64,000 bases of DNA, from contig CAVPDR010000007.1 in NCBI GenBank assembly GCA_963702705.1, positions 248,001-312,000 on the forward strand. The letters are read 5' to 3'. The stretch is from VRUE01 sp963702705. GTDB taxonomy: Bacteria > Actinomycetota > Thermoleophilia > Solirubrobacterales > 70-9. This document shows, piece by piece, positions 45,521 to 53,961 of the stretch. The stretch's first letter is position 1, and every line of letters begins with the position of its first letter. Under the pieces are notes generated by a model that worked only from the letters and a program-made list of their open reading frames with translations, searched no databases and was not told where the DNA came from. Made by a program: the position numbers and the translations under genes.

Positions 45521-46288
45521 TCAATCGATCAAGCGACTGTGCATGCGGCGCACCGCTATGCGCCACGTCAGTAGGGCGAAGCCGATCAGGAAGGCGAAGC
45601 GGAGAATGTCCACCGCCTCGAAGCCGAAGGCGCCGCCGCGGACCAGTTCGACCAGCTGGTGCAGGGGGTTGAGCTGGGCCACCACCTGGACGCCCTGGGG
45701 CAGGCCTTCGATCGGGAAGAAGGTGCCGGCGACGAGGAAGAGCGGGGTGATGCAGAGCGCGGTGACGTAGTTGAACTGGTCGATCTTGGCCACCGTCGCC
45801 GCCATCGCGACACCGAAGCCGGCGAAGCCGAGCGCGGTGACGAAGCAGAAGAACGGCACCAGCAGCATGCCGGGGGCCGGGTCGAGGCCGAAGCCGATCG
45901 TGACCAGCAGGGGCACGCAGCCGTAGGTGCCCGAGCGCAGGCCGATCCAGAGCATCTCGGCGCTGACCAGCTCTTCGACGTCGACCGGCGCCGCCAGGAT
46001 CGCGTCGTAGGTGTTCTGGAAGCGGTGCTTGACGAAGGTGCCGAACATCGCCGGCAGGGCGCTGGAGAAGATCACCGCGGTCGCCACCATGCCGGTGCCG
46101 ACGAACTGGATGTAGGGGACGCCGTTGACTTCGTCGACCAGGGTGGCGCTGAGGCCGAGGCCGAAGGCGAGCAGGTAGACGATCGGTTCGAGGATGCTGG
46201 AGAAGGTCGTGCCCTTCCAGTAGGTGCGGAAGTTGGCGACCTCGCGGCTCATCACCCCCGCGATCGCCGCCGGTTCGAGTCGCCTCAC
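45521..46288 (-). CDS. ABC-2 type transporter permease
   Basis: The 255-aa protein has six hydrophobic segments and the ABC-2 membrane signature VVAQLNPLHQLVELVRGGAFG near the end, with FRTYWKGTTFSSILEPIVYL at the N-terminus. It resembles NodJ/DrrB exporters. Its GTG start overlaps the ATPase stop (GTGA), so the two form one exporter. Substrate unknown: lipid-linked sugar or drug are typical. Confidence 0.88.
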   Translation of the reverse strand: MRRLEPAAIAGVMSREVANFRTYWKGTTFSSILEPIVYLLAFGLGLSATLVDEVNGVPYIQFVGTGMVATAVIFSSALPAMFGTFVKHRFQNTYDAILAAPVDVEELVSAEMLWIGLRSGTYGCVPLLVTIGFGLDPAPGMLLVPFFCFVTALGFAGFGVAMAATVAKIDQFNYVTALCITPLFLVAGTFFPIEGLPQGVQVVAQLNPLHQLVELVRGGAFGFEAVDILRFAFLIGFALLTWRIAVRRMHSRLID

Positions 46289-47175
46289 TCGGCCTCCTCG
46301 CCGGTGAGCAGGACGAAGACGTCCTCGAGCGAGGCGGCGCGGACGACGGCGTCGTCGGGGATGGCCCCGTTGGCGGCGTTCTCGGAGCCGACGATCGCGA
46401 TCGCCGGGCCGGCCGGGCGGACCGAGAGCCCGTGTGCCTCGGCCGTCTTGCGCGCCTCGACCAGCCGTTCCGGCGGCCCGTAGACCTCGGCGGTCTGGGC
46501 GCCGGCGTGCTCGCTGATCAGCTCGACCGGGTGGCCGCGGCTGATCACTTTGCCCTTCGTCATCACCGCCACCTCGTCGGCGAGGCGCTCGGCCTCCTCG
46601 ATGTAGTGGGTCGACATCAGGATCGTCGTGCCGCCGGAGCGCAGCTCGCCGATCAGCGTCCAGAGCTCGGTGCGGATCTGCGGGTCGAGGCCGACCGTGG
46701 GCTCGTCGAGCAGGATCAGCTTCGGTTCGTGGACGAGGCCGCGGGCCAGCAGCAGGCGCCGGCGCATCCCGCCGGAGAGCTCGTCGACGGCATCGCGTCG
46801 CCGCTCCCGCAGGCGGGCCAGGTCGAGCGCTTTGTCGACCGCGGCGCCGACGTCGGGCACGCGGTAGAGGCGGGCGAAGATCGCCAGGTTGTCCTCGACC
46901 GTGACGTCGACGTCGAGGTTGTCGAGCTGGGGGACGACGCCCATTTCGGCGCGGGCCGCCTTCGAGTCGGCGGGCAACTCGTGGCCGAGGACCTGTAGCT
47001 CGCCGGAGTCGGGCAGCGCCTGCCCGGTGAGCAGCCGCATCGTCGTCGACTTGCCGGCGCCGTTGGGCCCGAGCAGGCCGAGGCAGATGCCCTCGGGCAC
47101 CTCGAGGTCGAGCCCGTCGACCGCCGTGATCGGGCCGAAGCGCTTGACCACGCCGCGAAGTCGGATAGCCGCCAT
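46285..47175 (-). CDS. ABC transporter ATP-binding protein (NodI/DrrA-like)
   Basis: The 296-aa protein has Walker A GPNGAGKST, Q-loop PQLDNLDVDVTV, signature LSGGMRRRL, Walker B LILLDEPTVGLD and the H-loop STHYIEEAERLAD. A ~80-residue C-terminal extension is typical of DrrA/NodI ATPases. It powers the adjacent permease. Upstream lies the 50-bp palindrome at 47235-47284. Confidence 0.92.
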   Translation of the reverse strand: MAAIRLRGVVKRFGPITAVDGLDLEVPEGICLGLLGPNGAGKSTTMRLLTGQALPDSGELQVLGHELPADSKAARAEMGVVPQLDNLDVDVTVEDNLAIFARLYRVPDVGAAVDKALDLARLRERRRDAVDELSGGMRRRLLLARGLVHEPKLILLDEPTVGLDPQIRTELWTLIGELRSGGTTILMSTHYIEEAERLADEVAVMTKGKVISRGHPVELISEHAGAQTAEVYGPPERLVEARKTAEAHGLSVRPAGPAIAIVGSENAANGAIPDDAVVRAASLEDVFVLLTGEEAE

Positions 47176-47234
47176 GCGTCGATTCTCAACGATCGGAGGC
47201 GCCGACGACGAGCGGACCCTTCCGACCGCGGGGG

Positions 47235-47284
47235 GGCGTGTCTGAGCTTAGCCACGATATATCGTGGCTAAGCTCAGACACGCC
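47235..47284. repeat. 50-bp perfect palindrome without spacer between divergent genes
   Basis: Bases 47235-47259 are the exact reverse complement of 47260-47284; the centre is CGATA|TATCG. It lies between the ABC exporter and acetolactate decarboxylase genes and covers the GTG used as start of the latter. Read either way it encodes MAKLRHA, a consequence of its symmetry. It may be a regulator site or a hairpin in both leaders. Confidence 0.8.
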
Positions 47285-48085
47285 TGGGAGACTGCGGCTG
47301 TGCTGGACGAGCGCTGGATCAGGTCGCTGCACGTGGAAACGCTGCGCGAGGAGGAACTCCATGCCGAGCGGGAGTCGCACGTTCTCTTCCAGGCCTCGAC
47401 GATCGGGGCACTGCTGGAGGGTGCCTACGACGGCGATCTCCGCTTCGACGAGCTGGCGGAGCACGGCGACCTCGGCCTGGGGACGCTGAACGGGCTCGAC
47501 GGCGAGATGGTCGCCCTCGACGGGCGCTTTTACCGGGCCGACGTGGATGGCGCGGTGGCCGAGGTCGACGGGACGGAGCGGACGCCGTTCGCCGTTGTGA
47601 CGCGCTTCCAGCCGGCTATCGACGACGAGATCGAGGGGCCGCTTGAGCACGAGGCGCTGCTGGTGCGCCTCGACGAGCTGATCTCGACCGGCGCCGCCTC
47701 CTGCGCGATCCGCATCGACGGCCGCTTCGAGTCGGTCCGCGCCCGCTCGGTGCCGCGCCAGAGCCCGCCCTACCGGCCGCTGACCGAGGTCGTCGCCAAG
47801 CAGCACGTCTTCGAGTTGGCCGACATCGCGGGGACGATGCTCGGCTTCCGCTTCCCCGCCTACGTCGAGGGAATCGAGGTCAGCGGCTACCACCTCCACT
47901 TCATCAGTGAGGACCGCGCCCGCGGCGGTCACGTGCTCGGCTCGCGCTGCGGCGGGGCGCTGCGCGTCCGCCTCGATCCCTCCAGCGACCTCCACGTCGA
48001 GCTGCCACCGGGGGTCGAGCTGGCCGACCCGGCACTCGCCGCCGAGACCCACGCCGCGGTCCAACGCGTTGAGCGCAGCGGCTAA
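47264..48085 (+). CDS. Alpha-acetolactate decarboxylase
   Basis: The protein carries the family hallmarks LFQASTIGALLEGAYDGD, HGDLGLGTLNGLDGEMVALD, FYRADVDGAV, PFAVVTRF and the zinc-binding GYHLHFISEDRARGGHVL. It converts acetolactate to acetoin, draining pyruvate away from branched-chain amino acids. No acetolactate synthase lies next to it. GTG 47264 gives 273 aa but sits inside the palindrome; a start ~12 codons later (GTG near 47299) is equally possible. Confidence 0.9.
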   Translation: MAKLRHAWETAAVLDERWIRSLHVETLREEELHAERESHVLFQASTIGALLEGAYDGDLRFDELAEHGDLGLGTLNGLDGEMVALDGRFYRADVDGAVAEVDGTERTPFAVVTRFQPAIDDEIEGPLEHEALLVRLDELISTGAASCAIRIDGRFESVRARSVPRQSPPYRPLTEVVAKQHVFELADIAGTMLGFRFPAYVEGIEVSGYHLHFISEDRARGGHVLGSRCGGALRVRLDPSSDLHVELPPGVELADPALAAETHAAVQRVERSG

Positions 48086-48088
48086 GGC

Positions 48089-48178
48089 AATCCGGTCAAG
48101 CAGGCCAAGGACGTAGGGAGCGAGGCGTGCTTCGAACGTGAGCGACCGAGGACGCCGGCATGCGCTGGCCGGATCGCC
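48089..48178. terminator. Imperfect inverted repeat between convergent genes
   Basis: AAGGCAATCCGGTCAAGC near 48083-48102 and its near-complement ending GGATCGCCTT near 48162-48181 (about 15 of 18 pairs) flank a GC-rich centre. It may stop both convergent transcripts. Confidence 0.35.
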
Positions 48179-49156
48179 TTAACCGGCGACGTCGGCGAGG
48201 CGCTCGGCGAGCCAGAGGTCGCAGAGCCAGTCGGCCTGGGCGCCGCCCTTGCGGGCGACGACGATGCCCTCCGGGCCGCCCTCGACGGTCAGTTTCTTCC
48301 ACCGCGTCGAGTTGGGCATCGTCCGCAGCGCGCTCGCCAAGGCGGCCGGTACTTCGTCGCCGGGCCGCACCTTGCCGTCGCGCGATTTCGCCTTGAACTC
48401 GGGCGACGCCGCAGCAACCGCGACCTCGCTGTGTGGGCTCACCTCGCCGCTGCCGAGCCTCACCGTGACCGCGCGCCCGTGGCGCTCGCCGCTCAGCACC
48501 AGGGCGCCGTGGACCCTCGGGCCGACCCGGCCCGTCGTCGCTTCGCGCACCTCGATGTTGACCTTCGGCCGCTCGGTCACCTCGAAGCCGAGCGGCGCCA
48601 TCGCCAGCGCGACGTTGTCGTAGGCGCTGTCCATCTCGCCGCCGGGGGCGAGGGCGCGGATGGCACCGTAGAGCGCCGCGATCACGATCAGCGGGCCGCC
48701 GATCAAAAGCGGCAGAAAGCTTTCGAAGAGGTAGATCGACGGCACGGTGAGGAAGATCAGCAGCGTCACGATCATGCCCAGGCGCAGGCTGCGGCGACCG
48801 GCGTCCCACATCTGACCGCGGGCCTTGATCGCCTCGTTGCCGATCGGCTTGACCGCGAGCGAGGCCCAAAGCTCCTGTTCGCTCATCGTCGTCGGGTTCT
48901 CGATCTTGCCGCCGGCTTCGGCGACGGCCCGCTGCACCGCCTTGGCATCACCGCCCGCGACCTTCTCCAGGTCGGAGCGCTGAAGGATGAAGAGGATGAC
49001 GACGAAGACCGCGATCACGCCGAAGATCAGCGCCATCGTCCCCTTCGGGTTGGCTTCGCCGCTGCCGCTCGACTGGGCGATTACGGCCACGACGATCGCC
49101 ACCACAACCACGCCGATCAGCCCGAACAGCCCCGAACGCTTGAACCCGCCGGCCAT
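48179..49156 (-). CDS. Hypothetical four-TM membrane protein
   Basis: The ~325-aa protein has four hydrophobic segments (FGLIGVVVVAIVVAVIAQ, MALIFGVIAVFVVILFIL, MIVTLLIFLTVPSIYLF and FLPLLIGGPLIVIAALYGAI). A ~150-residue strand-rich cytoplasmic domain follows (VEVREATTGRVGPRVHGALV at its start). ATG 49156 with AGGGTGG upstream is preferred to GTG 49165. No family is recognised. Confidence 0.65.
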   Translation of the reverse strand: MAGGFKRSGLFGLIGVVVVAIVVAVIAQSSGSGEANPKGTMALIFGVIAVFVVILFILQRSDLEKVAGGDAKAVQRAVAEAGGKIENPTTMSEQELWASLAVKPIGNEAIKARGQMWDAGRRSLRLGMIVTLLIFLTVPSIYLFESFLPLLIGGPLIVIAALYGAIRALAPGGEMDSAYDNVALAMAPLGFEVTERPKVNIEVREATTGRVGPRVHGALVLSGERHGRAVTVRLGSGEVSPHSEVAVAAASPEFKAKSRDGKVRPGDEVPAALASALRTMPNSTRWKKLTVEGGPEGIVVARKGGAQADWLCDLWLAERLADVAG

Positions 49157-49175
49157 CCAAACCACCCTATACGCC

Positions 49176-49224
49176 GCCGACGGGCCTCAAACGTGACGTA
49201 TAGACACGTTTGAGGCCCGTCGGC
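49176..49224. repeat. Inverted repeat, family copy 2 (arms GCCGACGGGCCTCAAACGT)
   Basis: Arms 49176-49195 and 49205-49224 are perfect (20 bp) with a 9-nt loop. They share 19 bp of arm sequence with 2115-2167, 47 kb away. The repeat sits between the starts/ends of two minus-strand genes. Confidence 0.75.
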
Positions 49225-49230
49225 CTGCGG

Positions 49231-50799
49231 TCAGCAGTGGCGGTAGAGGATCCAGGAGTCGTTGCGGGCCACCTGGCGGAAGCCGCGGGGCACCGTCGTC
49301 TCGAGGCGGGTCGGGTCGTTGGGGTCGAGGATGAAGTTGTGGATGACGAAGGCATTGGCCGGGTCGAGGAAGTAGCCGCGGCGCGGGATGCCTTCCTCGC
49401 TGGCGCTGACGATCGCGGTCGGCTTCACTTCGAGGCCGAAGGCGAGGCGGGGGACGGCGCGGTGGTTGGGAACGGCGATCGGGCCGCAGAGGGGCACGGC
49501 GAAGGCACCGGCGTCGACCAGATCGCTGAGGTCGCGCTCGATCGTCCCCTGGTCGGTCAGATCGCTGTTCACGGTCGAGTCGAGGTCCCACTGGTTTGGC
49601 AGCCAGAGCACGAACATCGCCGCGACCAGGCCGGCGAAGAGCTGCCAGCGCCGGCGCCATCGGTGGCCCGGCTCGAGCAGGCGCCAGCCGAGCAGGGCGA
49701 GGGCGACGAAGATCGCCAGGATCGCGCCGCCGAGCATCGTGTAGCGGGCGATGATCGCCAGGCCGGCGCTGCCGAGCAGGGCGAAGGCGCCGAGGGCGAG
49801 GGCGAGGGCGACCAGGCCGAGGGTCGAGCGGCGGCGGAGGAAGGCGAAGCCGAGGGCGATGCCGCCCAGGGCGCCGATCATTCCCGGCCACTGGAGGACT
49901 TCGCCGAGGGCCCGGGGTCCCCAGAGGATCAGGTCGATCGGGCCGGTGTGGCGGTCGAGTGCTTCCACGGTTTCCTGGGTGCCGGTGAACGAATACGTTG
50001 GGCTGCCGGTTGTGGTCCAGTCGAATAGGGCCCAGAGGATCGGGGCCGCTAGGGCTAGGCCGACGAGCATGGCGCCGTGGGGGGAGACGAGGAAGCCCCT
50101 CGCCCGTCCAAGCGCCGGCCTAATTAGGCCGGCGCTTTGAGTATCCGCCCGGTCGAGGGGCTTCCTCGTCTCCGCTTCGGGGCCGAGCTGGCGGGATGAG
50201 TTGGGACCGGCCGCGGCTGGGGCGGCGGAAGCTTCCGAGGGACCGAGCACGAGGTAGACGAGGTAGGCGATGGAGAAGAGCCAAGCCTCGGGCCGGAGCA
50301 GGCCCGCCAGGGCGAGCAGAGCCAGGACGGGCCAGCCGGCTCGGGGGCGCTTGCTCTCTATAACCAGAGCTCCCAGGCAGAGGGCTATGTAGGGGAGGTC
50401 TACGTAGGCGCGCAGGCCGTTGGACAGGTACGGGGCGCGGGTTAGGACGATCAGTGCTGCGACGGCCCCTATCGGGCGGTCGAACCAGAGGGTGCCGAGG
50501 CGGTAGACGAGGTAGCCGACGAGGGCCAGGGAGATGTAGGCGATGACCATCGTCACGTCAATTGCCCCATTGCCCAGCGGGGTTGTCACGAGGCCGAGCA
50601 GGTCGGCCAGCGGGTGCGGAGTGGGGGGGAGGGCGGCGCCGTAGTCGGGGCTGACGCCGTGGGCCAGTTCGCGCCCCCAGACCAGGGCGTAGATCGTGTC
50701 GTAGTTGGGGAAGCCGAGTGGGAAGACGACCAGCAGGACTGCGCTGACGCCGGCCACCCAGGCGACGGGGGTGAGCCAGTTGCGGGCCCGGATCGGCAC
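49231..50799 (-). CDS. Multi-pass membrane protein, GT-C glycosyltransferase-like
   Basis: The 522-aa protein has ~10-11 hydrophobic segments, an early acidic loop (GFPNYDTIYALVWGRELAHG) and a C-terminal extracytoplasmic domain. This topology resembles PMT/ArnT-type GT-C enzymes or actinobacterial DUF membrane proteins; no catalytic assignment is safe. Residues ~208-240 (EAETRKPLDRADTQSAGLIR and the following region) are encoded by an inverted-repeat element inserted at 50083-50173, an unusual hydrophilic stretch between TM segments. Confidence 0.65.
   Translation of the reverse strand: MPIRARNWLTPVAWVAGVSAVLLVVFPLGFPNYDTIYALVWGRELAHGVSPDYGAALPPTPHPLADLLGLVTTPLGNGAIDVTMVIAYISLALVGYLVYRLGTLWFDRPIGAVAALIVLTRAPYLSNGLRAYVDLPYIALCLGALVIESKRPRAGWPVLALLALAGLLRPEAWLFSIAYLVYLVLGPSEASAAPAAAGPNSSRQLGPEAETRKPLDRADTQSAGLIRPALGRARGFLVSPHGAMLVGLALAAPILWALFDWTTTGSPTYSFTGTQETVEALDRHTGPIDLILWGPRALGEVLQWPGMIGALGGIALGFAFLRRRSTLGLVALALALGAFALLGSAGLAIIARYTMLGGAILAIFVALALLGWRLLEPGHRWRRRWQLFAGLVAAMFVLWLPNQWDLDSTVNSDLTDQGTIERDLSDLVDAGAFAVPLCGPIAVPNHRAVPRLAFGLEVKPTAIVSASEEGIPRRGYFLDPANAFVIHNFILDPNDPTRLETTVPRGFRQVARNDSWILYRHC
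50083..50173. repeat. Palindromic element inside the GT-C-like coding sequence
   Basis: Outer arms 50083-50102 and 50154-50173 are a perfect 20-bp inverted repeat (GGAGACGAGGAAGCCCCTCG). Inside is a perfect 28-bp palindrome at 50110-50137 centred on TAATTA. The reading frame stays open across all 91 bp, similar in concept to the coding palindromic elements of Rickettsia. Confidence 0.8.
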
Positions 50800-50827
50800 C
50801 GGCGCAACCTACCGTTGGCCGCCGACC

Positions 50828-50878
50828 GGGGGTCTGGCGACTTATCCGTCTACTTGACCGGAAAGTCGCCAGACCCCC
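50828..50878. repeat. Inverted repeat in the dnaX upstream region
   Basis: GGGGGTCTGGCGACTT (828-843) and AAGTCGCCAGACCCCC (863-878) are perfect 16-bp arms around a 19-nt loop, ending 18 bp before the dnaX start and between divergent genes. It could act as an operator or leader hairpin. Confidence 0.6.
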
Positions 50879-50896
50879 CTGGATACACTGGCCCAG

Positions 50897-52819
50897 GTGC
50901 CGTCCTCCAGCGACTCGATCTCCCTCTACCGCCGCCACCGTCCCGGCTCCTTCGACGAGGTGGTGGGCCAGCAGCACGTCGTCCGCACCCTGCGCAACGC
51001 GGTCGAGCAGGGCAAGGTCCACCACGCCTACCTCTTCGTCGGCTCACGCGGCACCGGCAAGACCTCGATGGCGAAGATCCTCGCCCGCTCGCTCAACTGC
51101 GAGAACGGTGGGCCAACGGTCGAACCGTGTGGGAAATGCGAATCGTGCCTGACGATCGCCGCCGGCAGCTCGATCGACGTGATCGAGATGGACGCCGCCT
51201 CCAACCGCTCGGTCGACGACGTCCGCGACCTGCGCGAGCGCGTCGCCTACGCGCCAACCGGCGGCCGCTGGAAGGTCTACATCCTCGACGAGGCGCACAT
51301 GCTGACCAAGGAGGCCTGGAACGCCTTCCTGAAGACGCTGGAGGAGCCGCCGCCCAACACGGTCTTCGTCCTTGCCACGACCGAGTCGCACAAGGTGATG
51401 GCGACGATCGCCGACCGCTGCCAGCGCTTCGACTTCCAGCGCCCCTCGCTGGAGCAGATCTCGGAGGTCGTGCAGCGGGTCGCCGCCGCCGAGGGGATCG
51501 AGGCCGAGGACGCGGCGGTGGCGATGATCGCCCGCTCCGCCTCGGGAAGCTTCCGCGACGCACTCGGCACGCTTGACCAGCTGGTCGCCTTCGGCGGCAA
51601 CCGGGTCAGCCTCGAAGCGGTGCTCGAACTGCTCGGCGCCGCCGACGCCGAGCTGCTCTTCGAAGCGGTCGACGCGGTCATCGCCGAAGACCCGAAGGCG
51701 GTCCTGCTCGGGGTCGAGAAGATGGCCCGCTCGGGCCGCGACCCCTCCCAGTTCGCCCGCGACCTGCTGGCGCACCTGCGGCACCTGCTGGTAACCCAGA
51801 CGGTGGGCGAGGTGCCCAACACCTTCGTGGTGACAGCTACCGACTCGGAGCGCCTGATGGCCCAGGCAAGCTCGATCGAAGCAGCGACCCTCGTCCGCAC
51901 CATCGACGAGCTGGCGAACGCCCTCACCGCCGTGCGCGAGGGCGACGACGCTCGCATGGCAGTCGAGATCGCCCTGCTCAAGGCAGCACGACCCGACCTC
52001 GACCCTTCGACTGAGGGCTTGCGCAGGCGGATCGAGAAGCTTGAGCAGGGGACGGGGGCGCCCCGGGCCGCGGGTCCTGTCGGCGCAGGGGACCCACCGC
52101 CCCCTCCGGTCGCTAAAGCGTCCTCAGGGGCCGGAGCGCCTGCGCCGCGGGTCCTGTCGCAGGAGGAGGAGGGCACTGCGGGCAGTCCACGGGCTGTCCT
52201 CGACCCCCCTCCTCCTACGCCACCCACGGCAGAGTCCTCACCGGCTGACGAGTCGGCGGCTGAGCAGCCAGCCGCAATCGAGCAGCCGGAGCCATCGGCT
52301 GAAAAGCCGGAATCCCAACCGCCGGCCGAGCCCGACGCGTCCGCCGAGAGCGACCCTCCCGCGGGTGGCGCGGACTCGGGGGGGCCGAGAACGGAGGCGC
52401 AGCCCCCGCCCGCAGGCCCCCCCGAGGTCGCGCCACCCGCGGGCCCGACCGCCCTCGACCTGGAGTACGTCAAGGGATTCTGGCCTGCAGTCATCGACAA
52501 GCTCCGGGAGACGAGTCCGGCCTTGGCCGCGACCTTCGAGGGAGCTCGGCCGGTTGGTGTCGATGAGGCTGAGCGGGTCGTCACCATCGGCTTTCCTGCC
52601 GCGAACACCTTCAACAAACGCAAGGCTGAGGCTCCCGAGAAGCGAGAGCAGATGGAAGCGGCACTGGAGTCGGTGGTGAGCGAGCGGCTGCGGCCCGTTT
52701 ATGTGGTGCTCGACGGCGAGGCCCCCGCGTCGGAGGAAGTTCCAAGCTCCGACGAGATCGATCACGATGCGCTGGTGGAGAAGCTGAAGAGCGAGTTCGA
52801 TGCCGAGGAGGTGGGGTAG
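50897..52819 (+). CDS. dnaX: DNA polymerase III subunit gamma/tau
   Basis: The 640-aa clamp-loader ATPase starts RRHRPGSFDEVVGQQHVV, with Walker A VGSRGTGKTSMAK, a zinc module ending CGKCESC, Walker B ILDEAHMLTKEAWNAFLK and sensor 1 VLATTE. Residues ~380-510 are a Pro/Ala/Glu-rich linker, part of which is encoded by an inverted-repeat element (52358-52443). The C-terminal ~110 residues carry the tau-like domain. No A-rich slippery site for a gamma frameshift is seen. GTG 50897 is the start; ybaB and recR follow. Confidence 0.95.
   Translation: MPSSSDSISLYRRHRPGSFDEVVGQQHVVRTLRNAVEQGKVHHAYLFVGSRGTGKTSMAKILARSLNCENGGPTVEPCGKCESCLTIAAGSSIDVIEMDAASNRSVDDVRDLRERVAYAPTGGRWKVYILDEAHMLTKEAWNAFLKTLEEPPPNTVFVLATTESHKVMATIADRCQRFDFQRPSLEQISEVVQRVAAAEGIEAEDAAVAMIARSASGSFRDALGTLDQLVAFGGNRVSLEAVLELLGAADAELLFEAVDAVIAEDPKAVLLGVEKMARSGRDPSQFARDLLAHLRHLLVTQTVGEVPNTFVVTATDSERLMAQASSIEAATLVRTIDELANALTAVREGDDARMAVEIALLKAARPDLDPSTEGLRRRIEKLEQGTGAPRAAGPVGAGDPPPPPVAKASSGAGAPAPRVLSQEEEGTAGSPRAVLDPPPPTPPTAESSPADESAAEQPAAIEQPEPSAEKPESQPPAEPDASAESDPPAGGADSGGPRTEAQPPPAGPPEVAPPAGPTALDLEYVKGFWPAVIDKLRETSPALAATFEGARPVGVDEAERVVTIGFPAANTFNKRKAEAPEKREQMEAALESVVSERLRPVYVVLDGEAPASEEVPSSDEIDHDALVEKLKSEFDAEEVG
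52358..52443. repeat. Inverted-repeat element inside the dnaX linker
   Basis: Arms 52358-52386 and 52415-52443 match at 27 of 29 positions (outer CCCGCGGGTGGCGCG) around a 28-bp centre. The frame is open across it. A weaker second inverted repeat (12 of 13 pairs) lies at 52161-52216, and a 16-bp direct repeat GCCGCGGGTCCTGTCG at 52067 and 52144. Confidence 0.75.
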
Positions 52820-53155
52820 GTGGCCAAAGGTGGGATGCCGGGCGGCTTTGACGTGAACGCCCTGATGAAGCAGGCGCAGAAAATGCAGAGTGAGATGCTG
52901 GCGGCGCAGGAGACGCTCAAGGACGAGGTGGTCGAGGCCAGCGCCGGCGGCGGCATGGTCAAGGTCAAGGTGGGTGGCGACCTCACCCTGCGTGAGATCG
53001 TCATCGATCCCGAGGCGATCGATCCCGAGGAGGCGGAGCTGCTCGCCGAGATGGTGCAGGCCGCCGTCAACGAGGGCCTGCGCGCGGCTCAGCAGCTGGC
53101 CGAGTCGAAGATGGGCGGGATCACGGGAGGCCTTGGCGGTCTCCCCGGACTCTGA
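52820..53155 (+). CDS. YbaB/EbfC family nucleoid-associated protein
   Basis: The 111-aa protein shows NALMKQAQKMQSEMLAAQET, VVEASAGGGMVKVKVGGDL and LLAEMVQAAVNEGLRAAQQL, the whole YbaB pattern. These small dimeric proteins bind DNA and are almost always encoded between dnaX and recR, as here. GTG 52820 immediately follows the dnaX stop, with its ribosome site inside dnaX. Confidence 0.93.
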   Translation: MAKGGMPGGFDVNALMKQAQKMQSEMLAAQETLKDEVVEASAGGGMVKVKVGGDLTLREIVIDPEAIDPEEAELLAEMVQAAVNEGLRAAQQLAESKMGGITGGLGGLPGL

Positions 53156-53221
53156 GCCGGTGCGGAGGGAGCGTGCATATCTGACTCTTCGCGACCGGAG
53201 CGCCGGCGAAGGCTGGATGTC

Positions 53222-53824
53222 TTGAGCGCGGAGGGTCCGGCGCCGCTGGCGCGGCTGGTCGCGGAGCTCTCGCGGCTGCCGGGGATCGGCCAGCGCACCG
53301 CGCAGCGGCTCGCCTTCCACATCCTCCGCGCCCCCGACGAAGAGGCGGCGGCGCTCTCCGCCGCGATCGTCGAGGTGAAGGAGAAGGTCGGCCTCTGCGA
53401 GGAGTGCTTCAACCTCTCCGAGGGGCCGCGCTGCCGCATCTGCGCAGACCCCAACCGCGATCGGGCGACGATCTGCGTGGTCGAGGAGCCCGCCGACGTG
53501 ATCCCGATCGAGCGCACCCATGAGTACCGCGGCCTCTACCACGTACTCGGTGGCGCCCTCTCGCCGATCGACGGCGTCGACGCTGAGGACCTGAAGATCG
53601 CCGAGCTGCTGCGCCGGGTCGCCGACGGCGACGTCAGCGAGGTCGTCCTCGCCACCAACCCGACCACGACCGGCGAGGCGACGGCGCTGCACATCGCCGA
53701 ACGGCTGCGCGGTCAGGTCGCCGTGACCCGCCTGGCAAGCGGTCTCCCCGTCGGCGCCGACCTCGAGCACGCCGACGAGGTCACCCTGGGCAAGGCCTTC
53801 GCCGGCCGCCGCAGCCTCGACTGA
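53222..53824 (+). CDS. recR: Recombination mediator protein RecR
   Basis: The 200-aa protein has the helix-hairpin-helix LPGIGQRTAQRLAFHIL, the four-cysteine zinc finger CEECFNLSEGPRCRICAD, and a Toprim domain (ICVVEEPADVIPIERT and LATNPTTTGEATALHIAE). It acts with RecF/RecO to load RecA at gaps. TTG 53222 is the start that gives the family N-terminus. Confidence 0.95.
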   Translation: MSAEGPAPLARLVAELSRLPGIGQRTAQRLAFHILRAPDEEAAALSAAIVEVKEKVGLCEECFNLSEGPRCRICADPNRDRATICVVEEPADVIPIERTHEYRGLYHVLGGALSPIDGVDAEDLKIAELLRRVADGDVSEVVLATNPTTTGEATALHIAERLRGQVAVTRLASGLPVGADLEHADEVTLGKAFAGRRSLD

Positions 53825-53961
53825 ACGAGGTGCAACTCGCTGTCCCCCTCTGGAGGGACAAAACGTTCCCCCGCCGCGGTACAAGTACGGACAAAGTGCC
53901 TAGACGTTTATCGGTCCGCAAATAGCGAGATTTCGCGGTTCTGGCGTCCGTTGCTTTCGAG

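Noticed and set aside
50897..52819. Programmed -1 frameshift producing a gamma subunit in dnaX
   Set aside because: No A-rich slippery heptamer was seen; only the linker hairpin remains as a possible pausing signal.
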